Shown piece by piece: positions 3,845 to 5,536 of a stretch of DNA of 5,536 nucleotides. The position numbers and the translations under genes are program-made. Within the stretch, counting starts at the first letter, position 1; each line of letters starts with the position of its first letter. Where the stretch lies: the NCBI GenBank assembly GCA_964412405.1, contig CAYPOB010000050.1, positions 1 through 5,536 of the forward strand, given 5' to 3'. Source of the DNA: JAJOKI01 sp964412405. Lineage in GTDB: Archaea > Halobacteriota > UBA148 > JAJOKI01. The notes beneath the pieces are model-generated. The model searched no databases, was not told the origin of the DNA, and worked only from the letters and a program-made list of their open reading frames with translations.

Positions 3845-5536
3845 AGATGATGCCCTCGCAAATGTCCTTTACGTCAACCTTACAAAGAAGCGTTTCCGGG
3901 TCGAAAAAAGGGAAGACCTTTTTGAGAAATATATAGGCGGCACTGGTGTTGCCACTCAGCTTCTTCACGAGGAATGCCCTGAGGGGGCGGATCCTCTCGG
4001 CGCCGAAAATCCGATCATATTCGCCGTAGGTCCCCTGACAGCCCTGTTCCCCACTGCCTCGAAAACGGTCGCCATGTTTAAATCACCCCATACTGGCAAT
4101 CTGGGGGAGAGTCATTGTGGTGGACGAAGCGCCATCGCCATCCGCATGGCTGGATATGGTGCCATCGTAATAAATGGCGCCAGCGATGTCCCGGTTTACC
4201 TCGCCATCCATGATAATCGAGTTTATTTCAGGGACGCCTCTTCTTTATGGGGGATGACCAGCAACTTCACGGTAGGCCGCGTCATCAGAGAGGCTGAGCC
4301 GAGAGCGGGATTGAGAACGATTATGCGGATCGGCAGAGCCGGTGAGAGACTCGTCTCGTACGCATGCGTAACTACGGAGACCTACAGGCATTTCGGCAGG
4401 CTCGGTCTGGGAGCAGTTTTTGGCAGCAAGAGGCTTAAGGCCGTCGTGGTCTCGGGCAAACGCTCGCTCCCTGTATTCGACATGAAGCAATATCGGAAAT
4501 TATATGACGAAATTTACAAGGCGGCTACAGATTCCCCTGCGATGAAAAAATACCATGATCTCGGCACGGCAGTGAATGTCCTGCCCTTAAATGAGCTCGG
4601 CGCGCTCCCTACGAGAAATCTTAAAGAGACGAGATTCGAAGGGGCATCCGAGCTTTCTGGCGAGACATTTGCCGATGAATATTTGGGCAGGCGGCTTGCC
4701 TGTTCTCACTGTCCTGTGGGGTGCATACATATTGCCGCGCTCAGGGAGCCTTATGAGGATGAGTCATATTTCTATAAGACATCGATGATCTCTTATGACT
4801 ATGAGCCCATCTATGCGTTGGGTTCCATGTTGGGCATATCCGATGCCAGAAGTTTCTTAAAGTTGATGGACTGGGTGGAAATATGGGGCGTAGATGCGAT
4901 GAGTACGGGAGTTATCTTGGCATGGGCTACAGAGGCACAAGAACGCGGCATTATCTCAGAGGACGAGACAATGGGCATCGGGTTTCGCTGGGGCGATTGT
5001 GGTGCTTATATTAGCGCACTCCGACTGATCATCGAGCAGCCGAACGACTTTTACAGGGCGCTTGCACGGGGAGTGGAACAGGCGGCCTCTATATACGGGG
5101 GGGAGGATTTTGCCCTGAGTTTTGGCGGGAACGAAATGCCAGGATATCATACTGGACCAGGGTCGCATCTTGGGGTTTTGATTGGAGCAAGGCACAGTCA
5201 TCTGGACAACGCCGGCTACAGCATTGATCAGACGACACTCGTTAAAAAGCGACTCGGTCCTGATGAGGTCGCTCAGTCCCTGTTGGCCGAAGAGCATTGG
5301 CGCCAGATTCTGTCGAGTATCGTAGTTTGTTTCTTTGCCAGGGGCATATACTCGCCGGAAGTCGTTTCAAAGGCACTCCATTTGGCGGGCTTTGACATTC
5401 CCCCTGCGGACCTGGATGGGATTGGGAAGGAAATACACCGGGAGAAATACAGGTTCAAGACCCGAGAAGGATTCTCTCTGGATGACCTGCGCATACCTAA
5501 ACGAATCTTCGAGACCCCTTCACCCGTCGGCAAGCT
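3837..5536 (+). CDS. aor: aldehyde:ferredoxin oxidoreductase family tungstoenzyme (3' end beyond window)
   Basis: 566 codons are visible; family members have about 600-620 residues, so a few dozen C-terminal residues are missing. The N-terminal pterin-binding domain shows YIGGTGVATQLL, then GESHCGGRSAIAIRMAGYGA. The single [4Fe-4S] cluster ligands fit CxxCPxxC at Cys289/292/296 plus Cys498; the Pyrococcus furiosus enzyme uses 288/291/295/494. Glu323 in DYEPI fits the active-site Glu313 of that enzyme, and the GARHSHLDNAGYS segment (450-462) carries His453/His455, one of which should match His448. Known family chemistry is reversible oxidation of aldehydes to carboxylates at a bis-pterin tungsten site with ferredoxin as partner, in the cytoplasm. 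The two pterin-binding motifs, Asp-x-x-Gly-Leu-(Cys/Asp) in P. furiosus, are altered here: EIWGVD at 348-353 and SSIVVC at 493-498. Family is certain; the substrate is not readable, and this may be a side branch with a different substrate. Confidence 0.92.
   Translation, partial: MFKDDALANVLYVNLTKKRFRVEKREDLFEKYIGGTGVATQLLHEECPEGADPLGAENPIIFAVGPLTALFPTASKTVAMFKSPHTGNLGESHCGGRSAIAIRMAGYGAIVINGASDVPVYLAIHDNRVYFRDASSLWGMTSNFTVGRVIREAEPRAGLRTIMRIGRAGERLVSYACVTTETYRHFGRLGLGAVFGSKRLKAVVVSGKRSLPVFDMKQYRKLYDEIYKAATDSPAMKKYHDLGTAVNVLPLNELGALPTRNLKETRFEGASELSGETFADEYLGRRLACSHCPVGCIHIAALREPYEDESYFYKTSMISYDYEPIYALGSMLGISDARSFLKLMDWVEIWGVDAMSTGVILAWATEAQERGIISEDETMGIGFRWGDCGAYISALRLIIEQPNDFYRALARGVEQAASIYGGEDFALSFGGNEMPGYHTGPGSHLGVLIGARHSHLDNAGYSIDQTTLVKKRLGPDEVAQSLLAEEHWRQILSSIVVCFFARGIYSPEVVSKALHLAGFDIPPADLDGIGKEIHREKYRFKTREGFSLDDLRIPKRIFETPSPVGK

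Noticed and set aside
4245..4490. Minus-strand open frame within aor (also those at 4956-5297 and 5273-5533)
   Set aside because: They are antisense shadows of the well-conserved AOR frame with no motif or ribosome-site support.

Overview
The window looks like chromosomal DNA of a tetrahydromethanopterin-using archaeon, most likely a euryarchaeal methanogen, an anaerobic methane oxidiser or a close relative. The evidence is an archaeal dihydropteroate-synthase-like protein next to a DmrX-type iron-sulfur flavoprotein (both tied to methanopterin), a tungsten-type aldehyde:ferredoxin oxidoreductase, Shine-Dalgarno starts and TATA-type promoter candidates. I cannot name the species.

Left block (1-1975, minus strand): a two-gene operon. 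The flavoprotein gene dmrX (1292-1975) comes first. It is followed after 13 bases by the dihydropteroate-synthase-like gene (1-1278), whose C-terminus lies beyond the window edge. Both fit late methanopterin biosynthesis: coupling of the pterin to the arylamine unit, and reduction of dihydromethanopterin to the active coenzyme.

Middle block (about 2095-3385, plus strand): an A/T-rich insert between the two housekeeping-style operons. It holds a 253-residue protein of unknown function, a HicB-type antitoxin and a 22-codon stub of the HicA toxin. Each gene unit is followed by an imperfect palindrome that resembles an integron attC recombination site (2927-3013 and 3339-3392). The string GTTAGCCGAAA occurs both just before the first unit and at the end of the first palindrome. 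This matches two integron-type gene cassettes inserted one after the other. No integrase gene is visible here, so this would be a cassette cluster without its integrase, or an integron whose integrase lies elsewhere.

Right block (3431-5536, plus strand): an operon of a 16-cysteine, four-cluster ferredoxin subunit (3431-3844) overlapping by 8 bases an aldehyde:ferredoxin oxidoreductase (3837 to the window end, incomplete). The ferredoxin would carry electrons to or from the tungstopterin enzyme. The best TATA box for this operon lies inside the second attC-like palindrome, so the cassette insertion may have altered or supplied its promoter.

The most noteworthy part is the attC-like cassette pair with a toxin gene cut at the recombination-site boundary. 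The attC assignment comes from reading the sequence by eye and needs a covariance-model search and genome-wide comparison.
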